A program made the position numbers and the translations under genes. Below are positions 5,305-5,968 of a DNA stretch of 5,968 nt, one piece after another (the first letter of the stretch is position 1; every line of letters begins with the position of its first letter). Below the pieces are notes generated by a model that had not been told where the DNA came from, ran no database searches, and saw only the letters and a list, made by a program, of their open reading frames with translations. This stretch comes from Candidatus Stercoripulliclostridium merdigallinarum (GTDB lineage Bacteria > Bacillota > Clostridia > Christensenellales > DTU072): NCBI GenBank assembly GCA_018714575.1, contig DVNF01000158.1, positions 1-5,968 of the forward strand, read 5' to 3'.

Positions 5305-5968
5305 TTATTTATAAACTTCCTCGGCGAATTTAACGTCAGCCGCCGCGTCGGGACAATAGAAATCGGCGCCTATTTCTGCGGCGTATTCTTTGGTTAAAAC
5401 CGCGCCGCCGACCATAGTCTTGACTTCGGGGCATTCCTTTTTCAACAAAGCTATAGTTTCAGCCATGTTTTTGACGGTCGTAGTCATCAAAGCCGACAGT
5501 CCGACAAGTTTTGCGCCGTTGGCTTTTACGGCGGAAACCACTTCCGTCGGATCGACGTTTTTGCCCAGGTCGATGACGCGGAAGCCGTAGTTTTCCAATA
5601 CCGTTGCGGCAATATTTTTTCCTATATCGTGTACGTCGCCTTTTACCGTAGCCATTACGACGGCGCCGCGAGAGGGGACTTCCTCCCCGACCATGCTCTT
5701 TTTTATGGCGTTAAACGCTCCTTTTGCGGCTTCGGCGGATTGGATCAATCCGGGCAAAAAGATTTTACCTTGTTCGTAGTCTGCGCCCACCTCGTTCAAA
5801 GCCTTTATTAAATAATCGTTGATAACGGCATTCGCGTCGATCCCTGCCGCCAACAGCTTTTCTGTTTCGGCTTCGGCGCCGGGCAAGCCTTTTTTAATTA
5901 TGTATACCAAATCTTTTTTCGCGGTTTCCGCGGCTTCGCCCGATAGGGGCGCGGCGGGAGCCGAGCCG
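5305..5968 (-). CDS. metH: Cobalamin-binding C-terminal part of methionine synthase (MetH-like), N-terminally truncated by the window edge
   Basis: Carries a corrinoid cofactor that shuttles a methyl group; in MetH this goes from methyl-tetrahydrofolate to homocysteine. About 220 residues are visible and the frame stays open to the right edge, so an apparent TTG start at 5908-5910 is not real. In order: an Ala/Pro-rich linker, a four-helix cap domain (with GKIFLPGLIQSAEAAKGAF), then the Rossmann-like B12 domain with DVHDIGKN (His codon at 5629-5631, the lower axial cobalt ligand), GLSALMTTTV and GGAVLTKEYAAEIGADFY. The protein ends right after the B12 domain, so the SAM-binding reactivation domain of E. 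coli MetH is absent, as is usual in Clostridia. The linker and the GGAVL...IGAD ending favour MetH; a methyltransferase corrinoid protein of the MtaC/MtbC type is the alternative. No clear terminator follows, so some readthrough into the B12-uptake operon is possible. Confidence 0.8.
   Translation of the reverse strand, partial: GSAPAAPLSGEAAETAKKDLVYIIKKGLPGAEAETEKLLAAGIDANAVINDYLIKALNEVGADYEQGKIFLPGLIQSAEAAKGAFNAIKKSMVGEEVPSRGAVVMATVKGDVHDIGKNIAATVLENYGFRVIDLGKNVDPTEVVSAVKANGAKLVGLSALMTTTVKNMAETIALLKKECPEVKTMVGGAVLTKEYAAEIGADFYCPDAAADVKFAEEVYK

Noticed and set aside
5908..5910. TTG as start of a free-standing 201-aa corrinoid protein
   Set aside because: The same frame continues upstream through an Ala/Pro-rich linker to the edge and no ribosome-binding site precedes the TTG.

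Overview
The window looks like chromosomal DNA from a Clostridia-type Bacillota, probably an uncultured fermenter. The clues are strong AGGAGG ribosome-binding sites, short U-rich intrinsic terminators, a YerC/TrpR-family regulator, a DhaK-DhaL fusion kinase, an ECF-type S component and a cobalamin riboswitch. Base composition looks intermediate by eye. No mobile element, CRISPR array, rRNA or tRNA was seen.

Layout. (1) 1-848, plus strand: the 3' part of an amino-acid-type ABC transporter ATPase, then one base later a YerC/TrpR-like DNA-binding protein, closed by an intrinsic terminator. (2) 849-3993, plus strand: a palindromic putative operator and a near-consensus promoter, then glycerol dehydrogenase (gldA), a terminator-like hairpin, and a single-chain ATP-dependent dihydroxyacetone kinase (DhaK+DhaL). 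Together these form the oxidative route glycerol -> dihydroxyacetone -> dihydroxyacetone phosphate. A bidirectional terminator closes the unit. (3) 4020-5294, minus strand: promoter, compact cobalamin riboswitch with an expression platform that can hide the ribosome-binding site, a small lipoprotein, and an overlapping six-helix membrane protein resembling an ECF S component. (4) 5305-5968, minus strand: the C-terminal B12-binding part of a corrinoid enzyme, most likely cobalamin-dependent methionine synthase (MetH), running off the right edge.

How they fit together. The right half is B12-centred: a corrinoid enzyme sits next to a B12-sensing leader that controls a lipoprotein/S-component pair. 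The simplest reading is a corrinoid scavenging module in which the lipoprotein captures the ligand outside the membrane and the S component carries it in, using a shared ECF energising module encoded elsewhere. The lipoprotein shows weak resemblance to the DUF4430/transcobalamin-like beta domain, which would suit this role. This pair is the least described system in the window. The left part pairs amino-acid uptake with a TrpR-family regulator. The middle is a compact glycerol catabolic operon.
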